A stretch of 64,000 nt of DNA, taken from assembly GCA_947561715.1 (NCBI GenBank), contig OX387203.1:124001-188000 (forward strand), in the 5' to 3' direction. Both the position numbers and the translations under genes were made by a program. Below are positions 10,746 through 23,368 of this stretch, piece by piece (position 1 is the first letter of the stretch; every line of letters starts with the position of its first letter). The DNA is from Ascidia mentula (lineage: Eukaryota; Chordata; Ascidiacea; Phlebobranchia; Ascidiidae). A model generated the notes under the pieces. That model was not told the origin of the DNA. It searched no databases and saw only the letters and a list, made by a program, of their open reading frames with translations.

Positions 10746-13700
10746 TTAGTTCTGTGCACTAGCGAGGTTACATATTATTGACATTATTCTTCCAACTTGT
10801 TGGTTCAACTCGTCGTAACTAGGGGCAACCACTATGTTATCAGGTGATGACGCAATCTGGTCGAGTTCATTCTTTGATGACGTCCCTTCAATTCCAACAG
10901 CGATAACGTTAGTGGCTTCACGTAACTTCTTGGCATTCGCGACGACGTTGTCTCTGGATGGGCCTGCAACGATCAAATGTTGGTTTCCATGGAAACAATG
11001 CAAGGTTTTGCATCTCACCTCCAACAAATACGATGACGACGGGTAATCCCCCATTTCTAGGTGTCCACCCCTCTCCTTTCGGGGTTCCGTCAAAGAAATC
11101 GTTGAAAACCGTTCCTAAGGAAACCCCCCTCCTAACTGGACGACCGGCGTACCTAATAAACTTCACCGCCCCAATCACGTTCGGTGACTTTTGAAATCTG
11201 CGATGTTTCATAGAAAAACTTTTTAGTTGTTCAAAATCATAAGAGCCGGCATGTTTAAGGAAAGGTCATGAATAAAAAATTGAATTTTACGAATTCAGTA
11301 CAAAACTTTATTGTAGTAGCGTTGCCATGGTGATTCCGCGACAAACCTACCTCAAAAAGTTGAAAATTGTTGTAGCTCGATAAAAATATTTCACTGCAGC
11401 GATTCTGGTCCCGCTCTGAAGTTCAACCGGGGGGACAGCCTTAGCAACCTCAGCAAAAAATTCTCTCTCCTCCTCTAAGGCGTTGAACCCGACAGCACTG
11501 GAAATATCAACGACGAACACAAGATCAAGTCTGGATAAACTGCATTGTGTCGTCACAGTAATTTGGACAAACGCGCTTCGGTGAATGATCCCTTCTCGCG
11601 TCGACACAGATCTGTGAACAAAGTTTTTGTATCATTTGTCTTGGAGTTTAGTAATTGCTACGTCACAAAGCGACTACGTCATACAGATACGTCATACAGC
11701 AACTGAAACCACGCAAGATTTTCCACTAACCTGACTTGCACAATATACGATTTCCCTCCAGCAAGTTGGGTGAAAGTTACTCTGTTGGTTAAAACATCCA
11801 CATTCTGTTCAACTTTCCCGGTTTCTTCATTGATTAAAACGACATTAAAGGAATCGGCGGATGTGGTCCTGTCCCAACGTACCGTGGCACTGAATATTAA
11901 AAAACATGGTTTGATTTGTTCAGCGAGAAAACGGGCTGTGGGCAGGAATTATTCAAATTTTTAATTAAGGATTTAAATATTGGTTGTAAAATATTTGCAA
12001 CTTGACAATCTTTTCTAATTCTCTTTTGTATTTCAACAATTTATATCAACATTTGCGTACACATCTGCCTGCAGTACATAATTGTACCTGTTTCCATCCA
12101 CAAAAGTAACTTTCAAGTTTTGTGGAATGTCAACAAATAGAGTTGTGAATGTTGCAGTTGAAGATTCGCTTGTCCACCCTTGTATGCTTACAGACATCAC
12201 TGGAACACAATATCATGATCACATTCAAACTACACTGAACACTAATGTAGTAAGATTAACAAATTTAAGCCCAAAAGAATAATTTTTCAACTGGCTTTGA
12301 AGCAACATAGGAATATATTCCCGAAACAATTGCAGATAAAACCATACCGGTGAAAATTAAATTTTTTTAGCTGCAATTTGCATAAAATTTAATGTCAGAG
12401 AGATTTACCTTGGACTGAATATTCAGTCCCTGGACTCAGTTGGAGAATCGCTGTCGTATCTTCGATGACTGTTTGTATAAATTCCACATCACTTGTTATG
12501 GCAATTATGTAACCAAACGCATCTTGGTGGCCAGTCCAACTCAATGTCGCTGTTGTTGCTTTCATATTCGTTGCTTGAACATTACTTGGTGAATTCACAA
12601 AGTCCCCATCTTGCAAGCAAAAATTTATTTTATTATGATGCCAGAAACTGAACAACACATAACAATTTTGCTATCAGATAAATTATTATTTTGAATATTT
12701 TCTGTCTAGAGCAACATTCTATCACAAAGGCCATGTGTTACTACCCCTAAATCATTACCATAGACTTACAATTGTCGCAATCCAGGGGGATCTGACCAAC
12801 ACCGGATACTCCGACTGCATAATCACTCCCAAACTTCTTCCTTCCAGTATTTGCATCAATACAATGACAAACTACTGATGAATTTCCTGTTGGTTTTGGA
12901 CACTTGGTTGTTTTGTAAAGTCCATCTGCAGTGCATGATGGATACGACGGGCCATCACCGCTGGGGTTTCGCTCATAGAAACCCGCAACAAATGCATACT
13001 CTATTTGGCAGCTAAAAATTTAATAAAAACAAAAACAAATTAATTATTATGTCAGATTTGGTTGCATATTTTTGATAAAACAATGTTCTGCATTAAAATA
13101 AGAAGAACAGTTAAACCACACTTTGATGAGATATATCAGTTATTTCAATTGGCATAACCCATCAGTTCTGTTTCATTTTAATCACGAACACCCACCTAGT
13201 AAGAGGAAGTGGTGTTGTTGTCGGGGCTTCAGTGGTCGTTTCCATGCCAACACCCATCGCGCTGATTGAAGCACCGAGATAATCCATCTCTGGGTCTTTT
13301 GTTCCGCTCGTGTGGACACCTTTCAATGGACTAAGTTCTCCAAGTTTGCCCTGGTAACCTGCAGCTGATGCGGCAACATAGTATGTGGTGTCTGGGGCCA
13401 GATCAACAAGCTGCACTGTTCCCCTCGGAATGTGGGAGTTGGAGTAGATCACCGTTGTTTTGTCTTCAAGATAAACCACAAGTGCATATCTCTGTGGAAG
13501 CAAAAGTATCATCTTTACTGCATGTGGATATATTTTTATTACTTGTATAAAACACTAAAATTACACAATTTTTAAGCTTTTCGTGAAAAGGGGAACTGTG
13601 ACTTCATATTTATTTTTTACCGCTCTGAGAGCAGTTTATAAAAGGAGACTTAAAATGCCTTTTATGTCATCCACAATCATCGGTTAATAAACATCAAAAC

Positions 13701-16700
13701 AAAATTGCAGACAGTTAACACCTACCCTAGCATTGGGGTTTAAACTCCACGTAACAAGGAAGCCATCATGGGCTATGTTAGAGATGGTGACACCATCAGG
13801 TGCGGGGAACGATCTGGCAGTAGGTGTTCTTGGTACTTCCACGATGGGTTTTGACATAATGGCACTCACGATAAACGAGTATACCTCCCCAGAAGTAAGA
13901 CCGGATATGTGAGCACTTGTGGCTTCGGTGTTGATTTCTTGCACAATCACCCTGCGGTTCGAACTCAGTCGCACCTGTAAAAAATACGGGTAAAATAAGT
14001 TTTATGAAAAAAATTTGTTTGAAGGTAAACAAAGCAAAGCATTTGGTTTGGGCAAAATATGTTTTTAAACAACTCTGTTTATTTAATTAAAAAAACAAGA
14101 AACTAATCCTCACTTTGACATTGTAGCTCACTGCCCCATCCACCTGATCCCAACTCAAAACTAACGAGTTCCCTAATGGAGTGATCCGCAAATTCTTCGG
14201 CTTTCTCACAGTTTCTGGATAAAAAAGGTTTGCAAAATATTTTATGTTAATTTTTCACAGAAAAATCAATTTTAGATAATAGAGTTTGTTTCAAAACTTG
14301 TGTAAGGTAAAAAACAAAGCTGTACCTCTCTTAGCAGGGCAGAGCAGTGGTGGGACGCATTGCCCAGCATGCCAGATGTAAAATGGAGCGGGACAATTAC
14401 ATCCTGGAGTACAGATCCTTGAACATATTGGGTCTGGTATGTCACAGCTAGCAACACAATCTCCTGTGCACTGCGTTAACACCTGACCACCGCGACATAA
14501 CATATCTGAAAACATTGACTGTATTTAGGAACTAAAAAAATATCTTCCCAACTTTGAAATGATTTTATGCAGCAAACATATTTATTGTCTGTATGAGCTA
14601 GGTATATGCAGCAAACATATTTATTGTCTACAACTGTATGAGCTAGGTATATGCAGCAAACATATTTATTGTCTGTATGAGCTAGGTATATGCAGCAAAC
14701 ATATTTATTGTCTACAACTGTATGAGCTAGGTATATGCAGCAAACATATTTATTGTCTGTATGAGCTAGGTATATGCAGCAAAATATTTATTGTCTGTAT
14801 GAGCTAGGTATATGCAACAAACATATTTATTGTCTGTATGAGCTAGGTATATGCAACAAACATATTTATTGTCTGTATGAGCTAGGTATATGCAACAAAC
14901 ATATTTATTGTCTGTATGAGCTAGGTATATGCAACAAACATATTTATTGTCTGTATGAGCTAGGTATATGCAGCAAACATATTTATTGTCTGTATGAGCT
15001 AGGTATATGCAGCAAAATATTTATTGTCTGTATGAGCTAGGTATATGCAACAAACATATTTATTGTCTGTATGAGCTAGGTATATGCAGCAAAATATTTA
15101 TTGTCTGTATGAGCTAGGTATATGCAACAAACATATTTATTGTCTACAACTGTATGAGCTAGGTATATGCAGCAAACATATTTATTGTCTGTATGAGCTA
15201 GGTATATGCAACAAACATATTTATTGTCTACAACTGTATGAGCTAGGTATATGCAGCAAACATATTTATTGTCTGTATGAGCTAGGTATATGCAGCAAAA
15301 TATTTATTGTCTGTATGAGCTAGGTATATGCAGCAAAATATTTATTGTCTGTATGAGCTAGGTATATGCAACAAACATATTTATTGTCTGTATGAGCTAG
15401 GTATATGCAGCAAAATATTTATTGTCTGTATGAGCTAGGTATATGCAGCAAAATATTTATTGTCTGTATGAGCTAGGTATATGCAACAAACATATTTATT
15501 GTCTGTATGAGCTAGGTATATGCAACAAACATATTTATTGTCTGTATGAGCTAGGTATATGCAGCAAACATATTTATTGTCTGTATGAGCTAGGTATATG
15601 CAGCAAAATATTTATTGTCTGTATGAGCTAGGTATATGCAGCAAAATATTTATTGTCTGTATGAGCTAGGTATATGCAGCAAACATATTTATTGTCTGTA
15701 TGAGCTAGGTATATGCAGCAAAATATTTATTGTCTGTATGAGCTAGGTATATGCAGCAAACATATTTATTGTCTGTATGAGCTAGGTATATGCAACAAAC
15801 ATATTTGTGTAATGTTGCCACAAAGCTAAGAATCATTTGCTTGTATTTGAGTGGAAATCTTAGACCTTAACATTACTGACAGCAGTTTTTCACCAACATT
15901 AGGTTATAAAATTTCACAAACACGGCGGTGTAAAATTTCATGGTTCATGGAGTTCATTTCATTGCCCCTTTCTCCCAGGATAGTAATAAAAAAAAAAAAA
16001 AACTTACGAGTTTCAAAAATTGTAGGGTCTGAGTCACAGGAGTTAAGTTTCAAAACAGAATCCGGGAACGAGTAACCGGCAGCAACTGTTGCCCGATAAA
16101 AAGTTGAAGGTTTTAATCCTGTCACATTGTAAAAGGTATCAAAGATGTTGCCAATCTCCAAGCTTAGGACATCATCAAGCATTCTGCAAATGTTAAACAT
16201 TGATGTTAGCATAAAACTTGGCTTTCATAGAGAACAGAAAAACTAACAAAAATTTTGCTTTAAAAAAGGTGGCAGCAATTTTCCTAACATTTACCTGTAA
16301 ATCCTGACGTAATATTGAGCTGCTCTTGGTACTTCGGTCCATGTTAAAGCAACATGTGTTGCACCAACACCATTAATAAATACTGTTTCGAGATCTGTTG
16401 GCCTGTTTAAATTGGGATCTGTCAAAAAAAACTGTTAAAGTGATTTTCAAACATGTTTGGGAGACATCTATTGAAGCATTTAAACCGAAACTAAGTAAGA
16501 AATAGCAGTTCCTGACCACAAATCCCTGTTAACCATAGTTGTTCATTATTTTTTTGTGTTGTTTTGTTTTTACATATTTTCTGTAAGCAATGAGAATAGC
16601 TTGGTTTGAAATTTTGTGGAAGCAATTCACATCCATCGTGTATCCATGGATTGAAACTTACCACATTTCCGTATATTTCTTTCATCTACCAAACCTTGCG

Positions 16701-17514
16701 CTACAACGTCACGAAAAACTGAAAATATACAAATATTTTTGAAAAGCGATTATTGGAATGCCAGGGAGGCAAAGTTACTCAAGTTCATGCAGTGACAGAG
16801 CACGAAAAAACGCGGAATAATTACGTCACAATATTTACTTTTTTCCTGGAAAAACTTCACCACAAAATAATCGATAAAAAATTACATCGGAAAAAAAAGG
16901 TTTCCGCATTCACGATTATACGAAATAAAATACCCTTTTTCTTGCAATATAAAAATGGAAAAAAAAATTCAGAATACAGCAGTTCCAGTGACGTCGCTAC
17001 ATATCGTTACTGTTCCACAAACAATCCACACATTATTTCTCACATTGACGTACAAATAATCACGAATTTCCGCTGAGGGGTTTAAAATCTCCATTATGAC
17101 GTGAATATGAAATTGAAAGTGGCGTTTAATTGTTACGTAATAAAACTTGATTAGACTGGACACGAGCCAAAATACGTCAATTACAGGTTAAGTGAAACAA
17201 TTCCCAAACAGTGTCGGGGGATTTGAAGTAGTTAACACTGGCCCCAATTCACCAATTGCGACGAAATTTGACATGAGATGGGATTTTAAAAGAAAACCTT
17301 CATCATTTAATTGCGGAAAAGTTGCTTATTAACAAACTACAAACGACACCAAATCTGTAACAGAATTGTGTCCCATAACAAATGATACGTCACTGCAACT
17401 GTGAAAGTGAATACTGTATGAAATAGAACATAACTTACAAACAAAACAAATACACTTACTTGTAATTAAAAATATAATTGCAAAGCTTGTCTGTGCTCTC
17501 CGAAAATCGACCAT
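10746..17514 (-). CDS. secreted FN3/TIL/thyroglobulin-1/vWFA protein (869 aa, 15 exons)
   Basis: Exons: 17514-17460, 16718-16662, 16418-16295, 16183-16008, 14505-14326, 14214-14114, 13974-13726, 13491-13196, 13011-12770, 12609-12409, 12199-12088, 11889-11731, 11611-11351, 11197-11019 and 10963-10746. The N-terminus is a hydrophobic signal peptide (TSFAIIFLIT). Then come FN3 (about 38-137), a ten-cysteine trypsin-inhibitor-like domain (138-197, CTPGCNCPAPFY), FN3 (198-285), FN3 (290-380), a Thr/Pro-rich linker, a thyroglobulin type-1 domain (413-493, with VCHCIDANTG), FN3 (497-580), FN3 (580-650) and a C-terminal von Willebrand factor A domain (665-865). The vWFA MIDAS reads DISSA rather than DxSxS. 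The make-up suggests an extracellular-matrix or haemolymph adhesion and protease-control protein. Intron 14 is only 55 bp. I know no named orthologue with this order. Confidence 0.87.
14563..15805 (+). repeat. 39-bp minisatellite in intron 4
   Basis: About thirty head-to-tail units of TATGAGCTAGGTATATGCAG plus CAAACATATTTATTGTCTG. There are three unit types: 39 bp, a 38-bp form lacking one base (CAAAATATT), and a 45-bp form with an ACAACT insert. The unit length is divisible by three, so it creates spurious open frames; it is intronic to the FN3/vWFA gene. Confidence 0.95.
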
Positions 17515-19973
17515 GGTTATACTTTTTTACAAATCCGCTCGGCTCAAGTTTAAAAACAGCTATATCTGTTCAAAAGACAGAATGTTAGTAATGGGATTTT
17601 TTGTGCTTGAAGCAGGCAGTGCTTATGTCAGCGTTGTATTGCCCTCAAGCAAAGTGTACGACTCATAATTGGTATTCAGTTCCTACAATTCCGACGAAAC
17701 AAGTTATATTTAAACCCATGAGTTTACTCTCAAACACACTTCATACGCACGAAATGGACATAATTTTGACCTTGTAAGTCAGTGAAGGTCACTTTGAAGC
17801 AAAGTAAAAAACGAACACCCTTCAAAATTTTGTTTTACAAAAACAAACATTACAATAATTAAAAGGTTATACAGAGCTGAACTTGGTTTTGTTTCACTTG
17901 ATTGTCACAAACCCCATTGTTATTCAACAATCGCATTGGATCTTCGTCAAACGCCAAATAAAAGGAAAATTTTAAGTTTAAACAAATGAAACCCATTTAG
18001 GTAAAAGACTGGATCTTCGACATAAACGATTATAAATTAAATATGAGAGGGTAATACATATATTACAGTGATATAATAATACATATTATCAATGTAAGTT
18101 TGTCGAAATGAATTTGTATGTAACCAAACGTGCGTTTTGAATGAGTACTGAAAACAGAAGTGTAACATGATGGCCTGAAACAGGTCGTGAAACAAAATAT
18201 TTAATAAAAATGAAAATATATCATATTTTCAAACTCCACACTAACAACATTTGCCAACAATTTTCAACAAAACCTGATATTTTTAACGTTTCGCTTCGAC
18301 ATCCAAAGTAAAATTGACCCAAACTTAAAATTAAGCTTCCTGACAACAACAAGACATAGCAAATTTTAACTTCTGTTTCTTGCAGTTATTCAACCGCTTC
18401 ATGCTGAACATTTGCAGGAATTAATTTCATATCCACAAACAGCAGACTTTATAATTTCCCAGCCCTGCACGAAAAATCTGCATTACCAGAAATGTCACGA
18501 ATCGTGCGCGCCAAAAAACGCACTGTGACGTCACATACAAACACGCCTTCCCCTCTCGCCGAATTGCAAATAAAGTCATCCGCGGTCGCTCGCGCTAAAC
18601 TAGGCTAGTCGCAACTTTTTTCCAGGTGTCTCCTTGTGACGTCATGAGCGTCGTCGGCCATGTGACGTCACATTGATGATACACTGGGGAGTGGCGGCGC
18701 AAGGATCTCTTGCGTGAAAGTAATTTGCCTGGGGCAAAATCCGATGAGCTGTACGACCTCGGCTGCCACAAATCGAATGTAGGTTGGACCCAACTCGTTA
18801 TTCCGGTTTCGCGGAGCCCAACAACCACGCGACACGAATATTTGTGGACAGACCATGGAATCTGTTCCAACCAGTATGAAAATAAGAATCCTATACTTGA
18901 ATATTTAGAGAACAAATCAGCAAAAATGCAACGAAATAAAAACGAAATTTAATGCGTGGAAAAAAATTGTTTCGTCATTATCACGTGATAATGGATCGAC
19001 CCAGGAAACTTTTCTGTTTTCGTCTCAAACGTTTTGTTTTCGCAACTTCCGACACCGGACAACGTCGAAGTTTAACAAATATCGTCGAAACTTTCTATTG
19101 ACTTTTGTGACGTAATAATACACCACCGGATATTTCCTTTTCTAGAATTATTTCATTCACATTTCCACGCACGTAATAAATACATTATCGGATTTTTAAA
19201 GCGAAAACTTTAATTAAAACCCAACAAGTCGAATTAGAACGCGCGCTTTTATTCCATATTCGAGAATTGTTGCCCAATTAACGTTTTCCGGAATTTATTT
19301 TTAACCTCATCCGATCTCCCGGCGGGATTATTGCCCAGCTTAAACGGGAAGTCCCCTTATAAGGGAAGTAGCCTAGGCTAAGCATGCGTTAAGCCTATTA
19401 ATGCTTAATACGGGTTCCCACACGATAGACAAAACACTGCGGATGGATATTAGGATTCCAGAACCACATTTCGACATCCAAGTTCCAAACCGAGCCACAA
19501 AAGGAATCTTCACATAATACAGGGCATGACATGAAAATTCTACAACACGAAGTCGCGCGTTGTTCTGACGTCATATCCGGCAAAGTCAATATCATGTTAT
19601 GATGTCACAATGCTGTATACGGTTGACTGAAACGCAACAATTAACGCAGAATGTTGGAGAAAACTCGAAACAATTTCGACCAACTTTCCTGTTTCGTTCC
19701 CGCGTTTTCACTGTGACGTAACAATGGGTGATATAAATAAATTTCGGCGAATTTTGTCTGACCTATGGTGGTTCTGTCAAAATCTTCCGTTTGAGAAAGT
19801 TGATTTGATCAAACTTGGTTTCAAAATCTTTATTACAACATTGTTCTGTAATAGAATTACATCATTGTGACGTAATATACGCGTCAGTGAGGAGGTTATT
19901 TCAAATCAATAATTTGCAACTTTAGGCAAATTAGTAGTTAATAATCGAACGGGCAACAGAAATATTTTTATAA

Positions 19974-20038
19974 ACTGCGGAGTCCGGGATTCGACCCAAC
20001 AACCTCCCGACTTTAACCGCCAGAAGCAACTTGAGCCA
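19974..20038 (-). repeat. tRNA-like relic (possible SINE head)
   Basis: On the minus strand an A-box-like TGGCTCAAGTTG is followed by a 5-bp stem that closes on a 7-base loop (GGTTAAA), then the B-box/T-arm GGGTCGAATCCC and an acceptor-like end. The loop lacks U33 and the acceptor stem does not close, so it is not a convincing tRNA gene; a tRNA-derived SINE remnant or tRNA pseudogene is likelier. Confidence 0.4.
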
Positions 20039-20428
20039 AGATGTAACGTCACCTTTTAATTAGGATGAGAATTTGGTTATAATCGGGCAATTCCACGTTT
20101 GATGAGGTTTACATTATGACGTTACAATTGGCTAGTGTTGCGTGGTTTAACTCGTTGGAACAACAGGACGTGATCTGCGCATGCGTGGTCTGACACAAGG
20201 AGAATTCTGTCGGCAAAATTTTTGCAGAAATTTTTAGTTTCCAAACAAACAGCAGAACCTGTTCATATCAAACAAACATTCGAGAACTTTCTGGATATAA
20301 GAGCGGTCATAATTAATAATGAAAGGTGAGTAAACGAAGGTCCATGCGAAAATCCACCGGAAAATAACTTGTGTGTTTCACAAAATATTTTCATCCCAAT
20401 GTCAACAAACTGTTTCCAACTCCTCTAG

Positions 20429-20572
<144 letters not shown>

Positions 20573-22198
20573 ATGTTTGCGGGGAAATTGCGTCGCATCG
20601 ATAACGAATGTAATCAACCAACTCAGACGTTCTTTGAATTCAAGTCTTTCACTTATTACGTCACAATCCGACGCTTAAAAGTATTTCGTGCGTCATCGAC
20701 AACGTTGACCTCGTAACAACCTTGTCATTCGTCAACTGATCTGTGTGAAAATAACGCAACAACCCTCACTTTACAATGGGTAACCCACATTGCAATGGGT
20801 AACACCTCAATAAACTTCACCAACTATCGGACAAATTCAAAACAAAAATCCAATTTGTGTTTAAAAACAAAAAGTCAACATATGAACGTTCCCACGTAAC
20901 GATGACTGGCCACATACTCGCCAAAATACCGATTTAAAAACTTCACAAACATTTGCAGTTCAGAATAAGTTTTGTCATGGCTATTGTGGAAAGCGGAATC
21001 GAATTCAAGCGATTGTTGCTAAATTTAATTACCTGATACCAGAATCGTGCAAACATTTCCTTGAAAGTCGCATTCTCGAAGTGTTTTGGCGGTTTCGCTC
21101 TTCTGCTTCGTTTCATCAATGCTGCTTGTGACGCAACAGAAGGCGTTACGGATGATCGCCCGAGGCGAAATATGATTATGCGGAAAGATATTTCTTATCA
21201 ACGTCACCGATTTGCAAGCAACAAATTGTTAAAAATATCGATTTATTTTTGGAAACACTTTTGCGCATCTGACAATCCGATGCATGTTCGCTTTCAGATT
21301 AAAGATCGCGAATCCCCCCGAAGATAAATGTGGAGCAGGAATGCATTCTGACCGATTTTCCCTTAACGTTTTAAACCTCCAGTACATTTTCACCGGCACA
21401 TGCAGTGCTGAGCACAAGAATGTCGCGGTTTCAGAGACTTTATTATTTACCTGCGAGTATATTAAAATAAATATGCGCTTTGACGTTGTTTTGTGTCAAA
21501 AACCCATTCTTACTGGAAATCAGACAATCAAAATTTCTACTCAAGAAAATTTAACCCGGGGGTTGGACCCCAATCCATTAAGGCGGTGAAATCACGATTC
21601 CATTCCGAAATAATCAAACTTTTAATAAACTAAAATTCATCCAATGCCATTCTGTAGTTAACAAATCGATAGTGCCACCTTGCGGCGCTTAATCGCAAAG
21701 TTTAAATCTGCTATGTGGCGGTAAACTTGCAACATATCTTTCCATAAACGCTGTTTTTTCTACCAGCAAGTTAGGACAGGAAAACAAAATCTGCATTACG
21801 AAAAATGTAGTGTTTCAATGTTTATGAACCGAAAGTGCGTTGTATTCGCGAACTTCGTTCTCTGGTCTCTTTTTGTCGTTGTGATAAAAAAAAAAAAAAT
21901 ATTTTGTCGACTTGGGTTCGGAGTGCACACACTTACGTCAAACCCGGTGGATTCTTTATTTGTTTTTATCTATGCTGATACGTCATCCCCATAAAAAAAA
22001 AACCAAGATTGCGTCGGATGCCAACTCTGTGTGTGTGGACTTGACCTTACGTAAAGTGTTTGGGTTGGGGAATACCCTGGAATGATATTTTATGAACATC
22101 TGCGGATTTTCGTGTGTTTTTTGTGCAGCCACGAATTCCTGAATTTATGCCGAATCTTGCCCGGAAATTTCTTCAGTTGACAAACTCAACCAATGTGA

Positions 22199-22297
22199 AG
22201 ATTATTTGATATGTAAGAACCCGGAACCAGCAGATTATTTGATATGTAAGAACCCGGAACCAGCAGATTATTTGATATTTTAGAACCCGGGACCAGC
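22199..22297 (+). repeat. 33-bp tandem repeat, three copies
   Basis: Unit AGATTATTTGATATGTAAGA plus ACCCGGAACCAGC; the third copy has a few changes. Confidence 0.93.
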
Positions 22298-23368
22298 AGT
22301 TGCAACCACTAACTTCCGTCAATATATTTAATGATCCGACAGAAGACAACTACTGTAAGAATTATTGATTGTCATACGTCACAATGCATGAACTGGAACT
22401 GAAAATAGCAAAGCAGACACATTGCACGCGTGAGCTTTATAATGAATTACAAGGGAACTTCCTTTGACATAAAGACGATGGTTAATTTCGCAAGCTGTCA
22501 TACAGCAGCTTGTTCTTCTACCAACCATGGTGACGGTCGTGGTGATTTGTGTGGTTGCCATGTAAACCGCTCTTTCAACAAATCCCATAAACTCGGAATA
22601 CCTGTTTTTTAAATTAAACTCTCTCCACTTCTAACATTTGGCGGGAATCGATTTGTGACCTTGATTGAAGTTCAAGGTCAAATCCTTGGCGTCAAATACA
22701 TTCTAAAACCACTCAAGAGAGAAATCCGTTTGTCAACTGAACGAAGAACTTGATCTATTTTAACAATGGGTTGGAGATAATGAACTTTCTGATTATGCCC
22801 CCCCACGTAGTGAAAAGTTTATCAGTTTTCCCGGTATTTCATTCAAAACATTGAAGTTATCGAGAAATTAAACTAATTACTTCATTGGGGGGGTTGCCCT
22901 CCTCGGGTATGTGGGGGGGTGGAGGTCAACTGGATAAACTGTGTGTTGAAAGTTTCAGTCCCCTACCCCTTTTAGACGCCACCAATTTCTCGGTCTTCCT
23001 CCACCGTCACTTCCTAGTTACCTTAGCAACCACAGTTAAACGTCATCAAGTCGATCCGCGTTTTTCGGATTCTTGAGGCGGAAGCGCTCGTTTATTACCT
23101 CACAATAGGTCGACTGATCGGGTCTTTAACTAAGCTTGCTCCAACGTTCTGGTTTTATTGTTGCATTTTCTGTCGCGCGATGCAGTCGGGGAAGTGATAA
23201 AATGACAACAGCATTAACAATGATGTGAACAAGCGGTGTTGTGATTAACAAAGGGCATTGTTGTATCGAACATCACTTTGTTTGAGTAATTGTTTTGATT
23301 ATTTACGTTGACAAGCGTGTGATTGTTGAAGGTTTGTTTATAATGTAACGAACGTGAAACTTAAAAAA

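Noticed and set aside
14559-15631. Open frames with repeated YELGICSKHIYCL
   Set aside because: They arise from the 39-bp intronic minisatellite, whose unit is divisible by three, on the strand opposite to the host gene.
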